From the NCBI RefSeq assembly GCF_020740795.1, contig NC_067301.1, forward strand, positions 2,356,001-2,420,000: 64,000 bases of DNA, read 5' to 3'. Positions within the stretch are counted from its first letter, which is position 1. Every line of letters begins with the position of its first letter. Of this stretch, positions 23,501 through 34,200 are shown one piece after another. Origin of the DNA: Apus apus (lineage: Eukaryota; Chordata; Aves; Apodiformes; Apodidae). The notes under the pieces were generated by a model that was given only the letters and a program-made list of their open reading frames with translations, did not search any database and had not been told where the DNA came from. The position numbers were made by a program, and so were the translations under genes.

Positions 23501-25310
23501 TTTTTTTTTTCATATTGTGAGCCTTAATTAAAGGCTGCTGCTTAGAACTTGAGTTGGAAAACCTGATCCTGTTTGGAACTGGCCTGGTACATTAAGTGGA
23601 ACAGCACAGTAGTTACAGAGTCTTGAGTCTCTTTAGATTATTATTCCCCCCCTGTAAGTGAGTAAGCAGAAATCTAGTTTACTAAGTTCTGTCATAAGCA
23701 GAGCTCCTTTGTTCCCAGGTGGATTTATCTGATCTGGAAAGTAAAATAGAAAAGAAGAAATTGGCTATTGAAGAGGCAAAAGCACAAGCTAAAGGTCTAG
23801 TACCTGAGGGAGTCCCAAGTTTGGACAACACATCAGGATTTTCCCCTGTACCAAAAAATGGTAAGTGGTCAATAGCTTGTTTATCATAATTCTGTCTTGT
23901 CTTAAATTAATATTTACCCTTTTGGGATGCATATGTAGAGTAGTTAGGTGTCTTTGTTGTTGTGTGTGTTTGTTTGTTTTTTTAAGCTGGCTTCCAGCAA
24001 CTATTCAAATGTCAGAGTTTGAATGGCATTGTGACTGTGATTTCTTCAAACAGATGAAGGCTAAAATCAAATTAGTCTAAAATTAAGGCTAGATTAAATT
24101 TAAATAGTACTGGGACTGGCTTCTATGTGGTTTTGGCAATAAACTCAAACAAATACTTGCAATTGGCATGTAATGCTAAAGAGGTATGAAAGGGTAGGTG
24201 TGATTAACTGCTGCCTTTTGGGAACTGGAGATCTGGGTGTGGGTGGTGGTTGTGTGTGCCTGGGCTGTGCAGAGACACTGACACTGGGGGGAGGCCTCGG
24301 TCCTCCCAGGCACTGCCCACCCGTGGCTGGAAGGTAACACAGGCTTGTTCTTCTAGAGTCTCCAAAAGAGGTTAAAGGAAATAAACCTTCACCACTACCT
24401 GTTCAGGCAATGAAGAATGCTAAAAGGAAAACAGAGGGAGCCAAGAGAACGAGTTCAAATAGCCCAGTAAACGGGTAAGGCTTTCAGAAAAAAAGCAGCT
24501 GCTTTTTTTTTTCCCCTCTTTCCTGCTAGAAGCACAATGAGTGTGTTGTCTCTGGCAGGGTTCAGAAGGGAAGGGAGAGCAGGAGTCGCAGTGGAAGTCG
24601 AGATCAAAGTTATTCCAGATCTCCATCCAGATCTGCATCCCCAAAGCACAGGTATGTTCTGTGTGAAAGGAGGCTGTGCTGTGAGAAGCTCCCAGGCTGA
24701 AATCCCTACAGCAGCCAGGGGTGATCGGGTCTGGGACACAGGATCAGGTTCCATGGGATGCTGAACCATGAGGTGCAGAACGAAGTGCTTGCCCTCAAGC
24801 TGTGCTTGCACACCTTGGCTCTGGGAGTGAGAAGGCTGTGTCTGTCTGGGGCTCTGTGTGCTGTGCCTAGATTCAGGCACTCCCAGCGTGCAGAGGAATT
24901 CCATTTCGTACTTGGAAACGATGACGGTTCCTCTCCTGTTTCTCCCTTCCCCCAGGAAGAGCGAAAGCTACTCCACGTCGAGCGGCTCCAAGTCCCACAG
25001 CCGCTCCCGCAGCCGCAGCGACTCCCCTCCCAGGCAGTTCAACCACGGCTCGAGCTACAAACCTTCCAAGGTGAGGAGCTACAAGAAGTCCAAGGACTAC
25101 AAATACTCGGCGCACAAGGCGCGGAAATCCCGCAGCAGGAGCTCGTCCCGGTCCCGCAGCCGATCCCGGGAGCGCTCCGACCACTCGGGGAAGTACAAGA
25201 AGAAGAGTCACTACTACAGGACTCACAGGCACGAGCGGTCGCGCTCCTATGAGCGGGCAGGTCACCGCTACGAGCGGGAGCACCCTGGCCACAGCAGGCA
25301 CAGGCGGTGA
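17501..25310 (+). CDS. CCNL2: Cyclin L2, splicing-associated cyclin with RS domain, 11 coding exons, 533 aa
   Basis: Exons are 17501-17818, 18630-18704, 18972-19081, 19349-19469, 20354-20418, 23191-23290, 23373-23477, 23719-23860, 24357-24474, 24559-24651 and 24956-25310. Phases close throughout. Residues 1-44 are Ala/Gly/Pro-rich. The paired cyclin boxes span about 75-310 ([93 protein letters not shown]). A lysine-rich linker leads to a C-terminal RS domain with dense RS/SR dipeptides ending in HPGHSRHRR. That ending and the NKPSPLPVQ-type linker fit CCNL2 better than CCNL1. Cyclin L partners CDK11 and CDK12-type kinases in nuclear speckles and regulates pre-mRNA splicing. Intron 5 (20419-23190) is large and contains a probable premature-stop exon, listed separately. 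The stop codon overlaps an AATAAA. Confidence 0.97.
21148..21270 (+). other. CCNL2: Candidate alternative premature-stop exon in CCNL2 intron 5
   Basis: A pyrimidine-containing acceptor (tactcttttaatcaaag) precedes sequence that, joined to exon 5 in its phase 2, reads W-VASEGK-stop. From memory, the short human CCNL2 isoform of 226 residues diverges after the same QTSW and ends in this kind of six-residue tail, which would make this a conserved regulated exon. The 5' boundary at 21148 and the stop at 21167-21169 are read directly. The 3' boundary at 21270 (agacag|gtggta) is a weak guess; another possibility is polyadenylation within the intron. The transcript would lose cyclin box 2 and the RS domain, or be removed by nonsense-mediated decay. 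Confidence 0.6.
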
Positions 25311-25315
25311 ATAAA
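25310..25315 (+). terminator. AATAAA overlapping the CCNL2 stop codon
   Basis: The stop TGA is immediately followed by ATAAA, so AATAAA begins at the last base of the stop codon. Cleavage here would leave a 3' UTR of only 10-30 nt. A more usual end is further downstream. Confidence 0.35.
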
Positions 25316-26283
25316 GCCGGGCTCTTTCCTTTGGAGTGGGAGCAGCTGCAGCTCTTTCCCATTTGGCCTTTGCAATATAGGGTTACCCTGGCTTGTAAAC
25401 CACCCAGCTTCAGTTCTGTCCCTTCCGCTGGCAGGTCTGTTGTTCTCTTGAGCCCAAAGGAAGGATGCTGACAAGGAAGGACTTGGTCCCGTCGGTGTCT
25501 TGGTGGCTGTTTTGCTGGTGTCACCTCTGAACGCTGCAGAGCTTGGCTCTGGGCGCTCCTGGGGCTGCTCTGCAGTGCTGTGTGTGCCCGGGTGCAGTGC
25601 AGTGGTGTGTGGGACCCTGCCAGCAGGACCCCCCTGGCTCCCTGGTTGGGATGCTGCGCTGGGCAGCCCTCCCCTGGGGAGCTGGAAGGCTCGAGACAGT
25701 TCACAAAACCCCTTGGAGTGGCTTGGTGCTAACAGCTGTCTTTTCATACTGACTCAATTATGTTGTACAAATGTAAGGTGACTTTTTTTAGACCTGTTGC
25801 CTATATTAGGTTCTATATGTGTATATATATTTTGCAGTGTTACAGTGCAGTATGAGGACATGGCCTTACTAGCCTTTACACTTTATCCACAATGTAAATA
25901 AGCATTTGTTTAATACAGCTGGAAGATCTCTACAGAAAATTCAAAACTTGAATTCTATCAAAAGACTTGTGTAGAAAATTCTGATAAATGTGAAAGTATT
26001 TAGCTCTGTGTATTGAGAGTAGTATATTTTTATCTGTGCAATGCTGTGTGCAGGCCACCAGCTCATAAGACATTTCCTATCCATTTTAAGTGGTTTGAAA
26101 TTCTTTACTCAGGATCTTTTGACACTCTAAGGAATTAGTAGTTTGTCAATCTGCATGCTTGTTGGAGAACAGAGCATTTAAAAAAATAATAGAAAAAAAA
26201 AACAACAAAACAACCAACCCACAGCCCAGTAGTATCAGTTCTAGTGGTATATCTGAGCTGTTACTCTCATGCTCCCTAATTTC

Positions 26284-26289
26284 ATTAAA
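26284..26289 (+). terminator. Candidate distal CCNL2 polyadenylation signal ATTAAA
   Basis: ATTAAA is followed by T-rich sequence about 1 kb after the stop codon. The stretch 25.3-26.3 kb is AT-rich from 25.75 kb onward, as is common for a 3' UTR, so I take it as probable UTR. Confidence 0.4.
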
Positions 26290-26309
26290 GTATTTGATTT
26301 TCTATTCAT

Positions 26310-29300
26310 TTACTTGATAGTAGTTTCTTATGAGCTGTACCACTGTGCCCAGCCATAAGGACAGAGTGCTGGGTGAAGGGGTTGTCAGACTGTAGGGGAT
26401 TTAAGGTTGAGGTGTTGGAGCCTGGAGATGAGCTCAGTGATGTCCTGTGTCAAAAGGGGCTGGTACCTCAGTCTTCCTACTCAAACCACTGCCTGCTGCT
26501 TCTGTCCACTCAGGAAAAAAAGAGCCATGAGGTTTTTTGTGGTCAGCCTTGTAGGTGTCTCAGTGTGACAGTGAATCTTCTAACGCTTTTAAGCCCAGAC
26601 TAGTTTCTTGGGGCAGTTTCCTTCATTTATAATGCAGAGGTGAAGCAGCTGAAGGGATTAGCAGTCGAGCTTCCTCTAGTCTACCAGTTACATGAAATAA
26701 CTGATCCATTCATGTATTAACAACCTGATGTAACAATGTGGTCTAAAGAGTTCTCATTTTGAGTCCGATTCTTCCTCCTGGATATGACTTGGGGCAAGTC
26801 AGCCTCAAATCTCTGCTCACTGATTCCAGTTCTAAAAGGCAAGTCAAGATTTTCCCCAATTCCTTCATTCTCTGGAATTGCCTCTTGCCCAGTTCCTGAG
26901 GTAAGCAGTGTGTGGGGAGGCAGATTGTGCAGCTGCAGCCTCCCCTTGAAAGCCTTGCAGAAGGAATTGCCTTCACCTGGGTCTCAGTCCTGCCAGCTAC
27001 AGCCAGGACCTTCCTCCAGTGCACATGGTGTGGACGAGGATGCAGGTTAAGTCCCAAGCTGGGTGCACTTTCCTGCATGAAGACAGTGTCACTTGGCATA
27101 AAAATCAGCATCTGTTCTTCTGTACAGTGCTGAATAAATGGCAGTTTGCTTTCTAGTACATTGTAACAGATCTGGAGAGGAAAAAACAAGGGGGAAAAGT
27201 GGGTATATTTTTGCATTGAAGTGGTTTGGTTCCAAAACAAAAGGGATTATATCACAGGATGAAAAGACTCCCTGCTCTAAAGAGAACAATCTGTCTTCAC
27301 AAGCTAAAAGCCCAGTGCAGATCATTACACAGTGTCTTGGCAGTGAGGTGGGGTTGGGAGGAGATGCTTGGAGTAGCTAGAGGGAGTGTAAGAGCTGCTG
27401 AAATGGGGGGTGGGGGTGGTTTGGTGGGAGTAGGTGCACCCCTGTCATGGAGGTGTGCCTGTTCTCACACTTGGGTGGTGGTTTACTTTGCTGAGGAAGC
27501 CCAAGATTAAAAAAAAAAAACACCTGGATTTGGTAACTGGGGGAATTCAGAAACAAGCAGGTTTTCAGTGTTTACTTTGCTGGGAGCTAAGAACTAGTTG
27601 ATAGCTGCAGTGCTAGGAACATCTCCAGTTGATACCAAACATAACCTCCACCAGTCCACAAAGAACAGGCTTTTCTCCAAGTGGAGATGGCAGCCAGACC
27701 TGAGAAGCAGTGATGGTTCTGGTCCTCTTCAGCACAGCAACAATCAAAGGCAGCAGCTGGAGTTGATTTCTGGGAGATGTCAGAGCTGTGGTTCTTGAGA
27801 ATCTACCCCCTTGACACACAGACATGGGTTGGGTGCCAGGCCTTAGGGGGAACACCTGTGATGGTTTTGCCCTGTGGATCCCAGCCATGGGGAGCTGTTA
27901 GGACAGCTCAGGGATGTGCAAGCTGCTGACAGCAGGCAAGCCAGCAGTCCCACCGTGGAGCTGGCAGGTTTTATTCACTTTTCTTGGCACCAAGTTTGCA
28001 TTTGCACCACTTAATCTGTAAGCACAGCTCCTGTGGTAGGTGTCAAGTGGATGGGATTGAGAAGAAATCAGCCCAGTCTTTGGAGAAAATGTTAACAAAT
28101 GCTGTGGTTAAGTCATTTTGGTGTTCCTCAATCGTGCTTCAGGCCTTCTGAAGAAAAACAATTCTAGTTCTCATGGGTACTAAGATCATAAAATACAGAA
28201 GACAAGGAGTTTAGATTCACCTGAAATAAAAAGCCCACCACGCTTTTCTGTACGTGCATGTACAAGTCTTGGCTTTTAGGGTGAGTTATGGCTTCTGTTT
28301 TCTGAACACCTGAAGATTGCACTGTGGCTCTCACTCATCAGAGCATCTCTGAGGTTACTCCTCTGATGTGTCTGCTGTTCTTGTGTACTGGGCTGGGAGA
28401 GAGGTTCTCACTAAACCTCTGACTTGGAAGGCACGCAGCCTTGGGTGGGCTGGGTTCTCTTTCCTCAGAGAAAGCAACACAGCTGCCTTCTCCTTCCTTC
28501 ATGGCAGATAAACCTCTTGGCTTCCTGGCTCATGTTTCCTCAGCAATGGACTCCAGAGCTTTACATCCAAGGTACCAGCTTGCTCCTTCACATCTGTATT
28601 TGTGTCAGCAGAGAACTGGCCACCACAGCTCTCTTTTTTGAGCTGAGAACTAAAGAGGTGTTTCCCCTGACTGCACCCAGGCTCGAGGAGGAAGGCAGGA
28701 AGGGATGCCTGAGGAACTGAAGGCAAATAGCAGTGAAATAGAGTTGAAAAGTGGCAGTTGCTGGTTTAATCTGCACTTGATTTCATCCATCCTAATTTCA
28801 TCCCTGTGGAAAGGGTCTCACAGGCTTCCCTGTGCCCCAGCAAAGAGCTTGCCCCGTGCTGCCCCATGGGGCTTAACTCCTGCACAGAATTCCAGCTCTG
28901 CCTGGCAGCTTTACTGCTCCTCTGTGCTGCCAGCAAGGACCCAATAAATTACAAGCACAAAGAGGTGGACTAAGCAGTCTTGCGCCTGACAGGGATTTTT
29001 CTTTTGAAAATCCTCCAAAACCAACAAAATGCTGCTGGTAATGCACAAAGAGAATTGTTCTGAAATTAACACAGTACACACAGGAAGGGAAGTAAATGAT
29101 TAAACCAGCTGGAAAAGAGGAGAGTGTTGGTGTTTGTGAGATGGAGAGAGATTTCAGGAGCTTCATTTGGAAGAAAACACAGGTATCAGTGAACAGGGCA
29201 ACCTTCCTGCTGGCTCCCTGCCATGTCTGATCTTTGCACCAAGATGAGCTTTTCCCACTAGCTTTAGAGAACAGTGGAATCTAACTCTGTGGATTCACTT

Positions 29301-30190
29301 TAAAGAAAGGTTGATGGATCCACATGCTCAGTACTGCATGTGGCAGAGCAATCATTGCATCTTGGTGTGAATCACCCACCAGGCAGAGTGTGACAAGGGG
29401 GTGTTGTCCCCTGACCTGTGGCTCACTGGCCTCAAGACAAATCCTTTCCCCCCTGCTCCCCAGCAGCGAGGAGGGGTCAGGTCTGCTGCTGCTGGGACGT
29501 GTGTTCAGGCCTCTCAGGGAAAGTGGCAGCTTGTGATGGAATCACCCTCGTGCTTTGTTTGCAAAGTGCTCTTTGTGGTGCTATAAAAAAGGCTAGGTAA
29601 CAGGAAATGAACCACGACATTCTTTGTATTTAAAACTTATGCAATGGGCAAACGTTTTGTACCTGCTAAATCTTGGGCTCAGTTTCCTGCTTGGATTTAA
29701 AAAACCCATGGAAGCTTTTGGCTCAGTGGGAGCCTGGGCCTCTCCAGGTGCTGCAGAGGGGAGAGGCTGGGCCTGCTCAGTTTGCGGAGGAATGGGCATC
29801 ACTCAGGACTTGCTACACAGAGACACTAATCAAGAAGCTACCTCACTGCTCTGATTGAAATTAGCATTTGTGTCTAAGGGCCTGAGATACCAGAAATGAC
29901 TGCAAGTGTCTTCTCATCTTCCCCTCACCCTGGGCTCGTGATGTGTGAGGATCAAACCTTTTGAGCTACCCAGCAGAAACAGACACCCCACCTCATGTGC
30001 ATTGTTTGGAGCTACTGCAGACAGAAAGTAAGCCAACAACAGGGAGACGGGGCAAACTCATCAGATGTTTGGAGCTTTTCCACAGTATTTGAACAAACTG
30101 CCAAATCTCCTTGTGCTTCAGTTTCCCAAGTACAAGGGGAGAGGCTATTCTTGACCTATATCGGGATGAAGTTGATGTTTTAAAAGCTTA
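26310..30190. other. Intergenic stretch with no recognised gene
   Basis: Between the CCNL2 3' end and a CR1 fragment I find no exon with coherent coding character on either strand. Open frames up to about 165 codons (26743-27240, minus) have no domain or splice context. A short A-run lies at about 27509-27520. Confidence 0.5.
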
Positions 30191-30194
30191 GTAA

Positions 30195-30490
30195 TCTTTT
30201 GGCAACCTGGGCCAGTGTTTCACCACCCTCATCGTAAAAAACGTCTTCCTTATATCTAGTCTAAATCTCCTCTCAGTTTAAAACTGTCACCCCTTCTCCT
30301 GTTGCTACAGGCCCTGCTATAAACTTTGTCCCCAGCTTTCCTGTAGGCCTCTTTTAAGTATTGAAAGGCCACACTAAGATCTCCCTGGAGCCTTCTCCAA
30401 GCTGAACAACCCCAAGTCTCCTAAGTGTCTTCCTAGGAAAGGTGCTCCAGCCCTCTGATCATTTTTGTGGCCCTCTGGACTTGGGCTTTC
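30195..30490 (-). mobile_element. CR1 LINE fragment, minus orientation
   Basis: The plus strand carries reverse-complement CR1 words in order: gggccagtgtttcaccaccc, tatctagtctaaatctcctc, agctttcctgtaggcctctt, ggagccttctccaagctgaa, and gaaaggtgctccagccctct near 30450. These match the 3' third of avian CR1 read backwards. Both ends are truncated; the terminal 3' repeat is absent at the left side. Confidence 0.85.
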
Positions 30491-30704
30491 CAGAAATGTG
30501 GATTCAGCCTCTCCTTCATCACCCTGATAGAGAGCTTGTACCTTTTCTCCTTCCTTCTCCCCACCCCTGGATGCTGGGGCAGCAATTTGTCTGGTGGTGT
30601 CGGGCTCACTCCTCACAGGAGCACTCAGGGTTAATTAAAAGCCCAGTATTCTTTTCCAATGCTTCCAATCCAATCACTTTCTGAGAAGGGGTCGGCAAGG
30701 GGCA

Positions 30705-30722
30705 AACACACACACACACACA
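30705..30722 (+). repeat. (CA)n microsatellite, about 9 units
   Basis: A simple CA run sits between the CR1 fragment and the SDR promoter island. Confidence 0.8.
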
Positions 30723-30820
30723 TCCCCACCCTTGAAAACTCAGAACAATCAACTCCCTCCCGTGAGCCCAAAGCCTGGACCAGCCTCCTCCTTCCAGGGA
30801 TGCTCTCTCTGGTTTCCACG

Positions 30821-30913
30821 GCCGTCGTCGCACCGGGACCCTCCGGGAGGGTGGGAACCGAGCCCAAGACTCGGAGGGTCCCTCCCGGAGGGTCCCGGGG
30901 CGACGGCGACGGC
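30821..30913. repeat. Nested imperfect inverted repeat upstream of the SDR gene
   Basis: The left arm 30821-30851 and right arm 30880-30913 are reverse complements over about 30 bp, with an uninterrupted core of 19 bp (ccgggaccctccgggaggg pairing with ccctcccggagggtcccgg). The inner 28-base spacer contains a second inverted pair, ccgag at 30858-30862 and ctcgg at 30870-30874. The structure lies 220-315 bp before the start codon, at the left edge of the CpG island. It could form a cruciform or an RNA hairpin if transcribed; function is unknown. Confidence 0.85.
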
Positions 30914-31280
30914 CCAGGGAGGTGCTTTTCTGCGGCCAAAGCAGCGGGGGAGGCTCCGGGACCGGGCGGGGCGGCGGGGGCGGGATCGGGGCGGCGGTGC
31001 CGGCTGCTCCGCACCCGCGCAGGTTAAGAGCTTGCGTGGGGTTGGAAGGAGAGGAGAAAGAAGCCGTGTTGGTTGTTTTCAGCCCTGTTTGTTGGGTGTT
31101 TTGAGCCGCGTTTGGGTGTTTCGAGCCGTGCCAGCATGAACCAGCCCCGCTGCCGCTCCGTGCTCATCACCGGCTGCAGCCGGGGCATCGGGCTGGGGCT
31201 GGTGCGGGGACTCGCAGCCGCCGACCCCTCCCCGGAATTCGTCTTTGCCACCTGTCGATACCCCGAGAAGGCGCAGGTAA
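30900..31280 (+). promoter_or_regulatory. CpG-island promoter of the SDR gene
   Basis: CpG density is high from about 30820 to 31280, with GGGCGGG-type Sp1 motifs around 30963-30990 (gggcggggcggcgggggcgg). No TATA box is evident. The ATG at 31136 follows a transcript-leader-like stretch rich in TTT and GGGTGTTT words. Confidence 0.6.
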
Positions 31281-34200
31281 CCCCGGGGCTTGGGGTGCCG
31301 GGGGTGTCCCTAGCCAGGCATGCACTCCAGGTCTCTCTGGAGAGGAGATGCAGCCCCGGAGCGGATGTCCTGGCAGCACGGGGGGCTGGTGGGGAAGGGG
31401 CTGGTGGGGAAGGGGTTGGCGGGGAAGGAGGTGGCATTTCTGGAAGTGCAGAACAGATCCAGCATCTCTGCTGGTGTCCCGGCAGCAAGTGGGATGGGTG
31501 GGAGCTGGGGGCTCCCAGCTGGCTGATGGGAGCTGGGGTGGATGGGAGGTGGGGGCTGAGCTCCCGGCTGGGTCGGATGGAGCCGGTGCCGTGAAAGTCT
31601 CTGGGGCTGGAGGTGGAACGAGCTCGGGGTGTTGCTGCGGGGGCATTTGTGCCCCTTCCCCAGGGGAGGGGAGAGCCGAGCTGGGACAGCAGCCCCGGGC
31701 AGCTGCAGCATCTCAAGGGCTCCTGCCAGCTGCCTCCTCTGGCCCCCGAGTTCCTCCCTGGATTTGCAGCTGGAGATTAGTGTGTCCTGGTCTTCTCCAG
31801 CTTTCAGGGCTAGTCCATCCCCGAGAAGCCTTCCCAGTGGAGCCCTTTGCAGCTTTCCTGTGCTGCTCTACTCAGTGTGTCTGTGTCCCCAGAGGAGCTG
31901 TGCCCTGTCTGCTGCTTCCCTTTCCCTGCACGACTTGGGAAGTGAGAGGGCCCAAATGAGTAACAAATTAAACCCTCCCCTTAGCACCCTTCTTGGCTGA
32001 GCAGGGACCAGTGCCTTCTGCTGAAAGCACATAAACTTTGTTACCTGTTGCTGATGAATTAATTCACTTGCAAACCTTTCCCCTTTCAGCCATCATTCCT
32101 GCTGCTACAGCAGTGTCTGGACTCCTTCCCTATCCCTAGGCTGTAATAAATGACTCTCAGACAAATTAAAGGCACTATCTGAACCTTTGGGGGGCAAACT
32201 GATAATGAGAGTTATCAGTCTGCTGACTTTGTGGCTACTAGTGTCCTCTGTTGCATCTCCAGTCTGATCCTGACTCTCCTCAGTCAGCTAGGAGGCTGCT
32301 GGGGCAGCACAGCACCACAGGCAAGTTTTTCCAAGGAAAACTCGAGTCCTCTCAAGCTGGGAGAACCTGAGCTCCCAGCTCTGGGTCTGTCTCAGACCCC
32401 TGTGGTGTGGAGTGTTGATAAAAGCAGCTCTGCATCTGCACCTCCCTTCTTTCAAGCACAGCCCAAGGCTGCCTCAGTGAAAGGTAAAATCCCTGGCACA
32501 TGCAGGAGGAAACAGCTCAGATGTCTGTTCCCTCGTGGTGGGGTTTATTCTTTTCAGTGCAAACTGTGATCAAATCAATAAACAAAACTTTGTGTACTGC
32601 TTAGCCACACAAAAACTTTAAAAAGTGGTGCCCAGGGTGCCCTTCAAGGGTGGCAGTGGGGGGTTGGTCAGGTAACATGTGCAGTCCCACCACTCACTGT
32701 CACCAGTAGCTGCTCTACAGGTGCTCCAATAAACTGGAGGAAAAGGTCTTAATGTTGTTTCTTCTTGCCAAATCTCTGCAGCACAAAAAGCACATTTAGG
32801 GTCTTTCTGAATAGAATGGCTGAGAAACAGCCCAGCCAGACTGAAATGGGTGCACAGTCTGCCTTTCAGAGCCACTGGCTCCTGCAGCTGCCCCCTCAGC
32901 CCTGCTGGAGCTCCTGACCAGGTATTCACTCCCCTTCTGTTGCCTTTGAACTCCTGTTACAAGATCTGGCACCAGTCCCAGCTGTATTTCCTATCAGGGG
33001 CTGTGGAGCAGCCTGTGGTTCAGGAAACCAGTGCAGACATCTGACCTGTTGTTAGATAAAATCTCCCTGCTCAGTTGTTTGTGCTAAAGCTGCCTCAGCT
33101 GTGCTGAGGGAGGTTCTCTTTTTTCACCAATTGGCCCTTGTGTCCAGCAGTGATTTCTCTTTATAATGGGCTTGGATCAATTACATGGAGAAGTGAAATG
33201 GTTCCTTCAATACCAAGAGCTTCCAAGGAAACGTTATACAGAGGTACCTTCACACAGCTGGGGAAGATTTTCACATGGCCACTACTTGAACATCTTGAGT
33301 AAAAAAAAAAAAAAAGCTGGTAAAGCTGCACAAGGAGATGAAACAGCCTTGGGGGAGTGCAGAGAGCCTGGGAAGAGTCTGGGTCACTCCTTCCTTGCAG
33401 CAGGAGAAACCTGGAAAGTCTGCTGGCAGTTGTGTCTCTTGTAGGCAGGAAACTGGCCAGGAGCCACATTCCAGCAAGCCCCTGGTGATCCTGCAGGCCA
33501 CATGGGTGCATCCAAAGGCCTTTTTTATTTGTTTCTTATTTTCTTTTTTTGAGGGGAGGGGGGCAAGTTTTGTCCTTGGTGGATCAGGGTGGGTTTTTGT
33601 TCTTTGTAAGGACCTCTAGGCCATGTGCTATGCCTTGGCAGTACATCAATAGGAACCTCTGCAGCCAGCTGAAAGCTTATTTCTAACAGATGGGTTTGGA
33701 AAACCCACAAGGGGAATCTTTGCTGAAGGTATTGCAGGAGACTCACCAGTATGATCTGTACCACCTGCAATGCATGAAGTTGGCATTCTCTGGCCTTCTG
33801 AGGTGTGTTACCACCATGCCACTAGTCCTAGTTGGCAAAGGGCAAGCACAGACGTGCTGGAGCCTCTAGCAAGTGGAGTCTGAGCACCATCCACCACTGA
33901 CCATCTCAGAGCTTGGATCCCAGTTGGCACTTCTGCTTGAGCTTGCTGTGGAAAGGAAGGGCAAAGGTCCAGTGATTCTCTTTTTTTTTTTTTTTTTCCT
34001 TTCCCAAAGTGAAAACTCTTTGCCTTCACTGATTTTCCAGTCAAATCTTGAAAAGGCAGGGTTCAGATTCCTGTGCTCCAGAGGCTGGCACTGCAGACCT
34101 GTCCTGGTGCACCTGAAATGGCCTTTGCCCATCTCAGACCTGTTTGTTGACCCTGCAGTCTGGGCTGTAAAATTGAGTGACTTGCTCCTTCTCTGCACCC

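Noticed and set aside
31024-31716. 230-codon minus-strand frame across SDR exon 1
   Set aside because: Antisense shadow of a CpG island and a GC-rich tandem repeat; the plus-strand exon explains the region.
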